The notes under the pieces are model-generated. The model did not search any database, was not told the DNA's origin, and saw nothing but the letters and a program-made list of their open reading frames with translations. From contig PCTT01000010.1 in assembly GCA_002771585.1 (NCBI GenBank), forward strand, positions 1 through 11,744: DNA of 11,744 nucleotides, in the 5' to 3' direction. A program made the translations under genes and the position numbers. Below are positions 11,620 to 11,744 of the stretch, one piece after another. Within the stretch, counting starts at the first letter, position 1. Each line of letters begins with the position of its first letter. This DNA is from Candidatus Campbellbacteria bacterium CG22_combo_CG10-13_8_21_14_all_36_13. Its GTDB lineage: Bacteria; Patescibacteriota; Minisyncoccia; Phycocordibacterales; PCTT01.

Positions 11620-11744
11620 ATATAAATGTATTATATTTATTCAACTTCAGTCTCCAGTTAACCTTTGAATTAGGACAGTTAGAATTAATAGATTAGAAGA
11701 ATTAATTTTAATTGTCATGAAGAAGAAATTTCATCATCTTTCTT

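Noticed and set aside
11717..11744. Start of a new gene (MKKKFHH) at the right edge
   Set aside because: Too few codons are in the window and there is no ribosome binding site or promoter to support it.

Overview
The window looks like a piece of a Candidate Phyla Radiation (Patescibacteria/Parcubacteria-like) chromosome with an unusual GC-rich element at its left end. The right-hand 9.3 kb is AT-rich and carries compact housekeeping genes: uS15, LexA, PNPase, a DksA/TraR-like protein without its zinc cysteines, ComM and an NYN-domain protein. Several of these have a -10 box a few bases upstream of the ATG and no Shine-Dalgarno, so leaderless or near-leaderless transcription seems common. The lineage call is an inference from this gene set and style; there is no rRNA to confirm it. 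Region 1-2106 is the remarkable part. A TATAAT box sits at the left edge, and from base 49 onward the + strand is an almost unbroken series of local stem-loops, many perfect over 10-15 bp and a few of 17-27 bp. The hairpins run straight through the coding sequences. Where stems depart from Watson-Crick pairing in the cases I aligned, they do so by T·G pairs that can form only in RNA copied from this strand; I saw no A·C. This points to selection on the folded + strand RNA. The tract carries three possible genes: a basic 108-aa ORF (30-356), a 245-aa protein of unknown family (825-1562) and a 75-aa hydrophobic protein (1791-2018). The last two start just after hairpins that expose a strong Shine-Dalgarno. 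The tract ends at 2057-2106 in what reads as a complete type III hammerhead ribozyme, with predicted cleavage between 2062 and 2063. GC content collapses immediately after it. Region 2107-2457 is a transition zone: a three-way-junction-like fold (2175-2230) and a 25-codon arginine-rich ORF whose coding sequence forms a 17-bp UUCG-capped hairpin. Region 2458-5641 holds rpsO with its own promoter and terminator, a structured intergenic RNA candidate ending in a terminator (2811-2964), an NYN-domain protein, a convergent hypothetical gene, lexA, and a second hypothetical gene divergent from pnp. Region 5642-11744 holds pnp, a single-pass membrane protein, the DksA/TraR-like gene, comM, and a fresh 49-bp tandem duplication that copies the end of comM. 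The housekeeping genes form ordinary RNA-metabolism and DNA-repair neighbourhoods. The left element does not obviously cooperate with them. Its mix of dense RNA structure, ribozyme processing and small ORFs of unknown family is the best candidate here for an undescribed system; whether it is a mobile RNA-based element, a DNA copy of one, or a structured operon cannot be settled without the sequence to the left.
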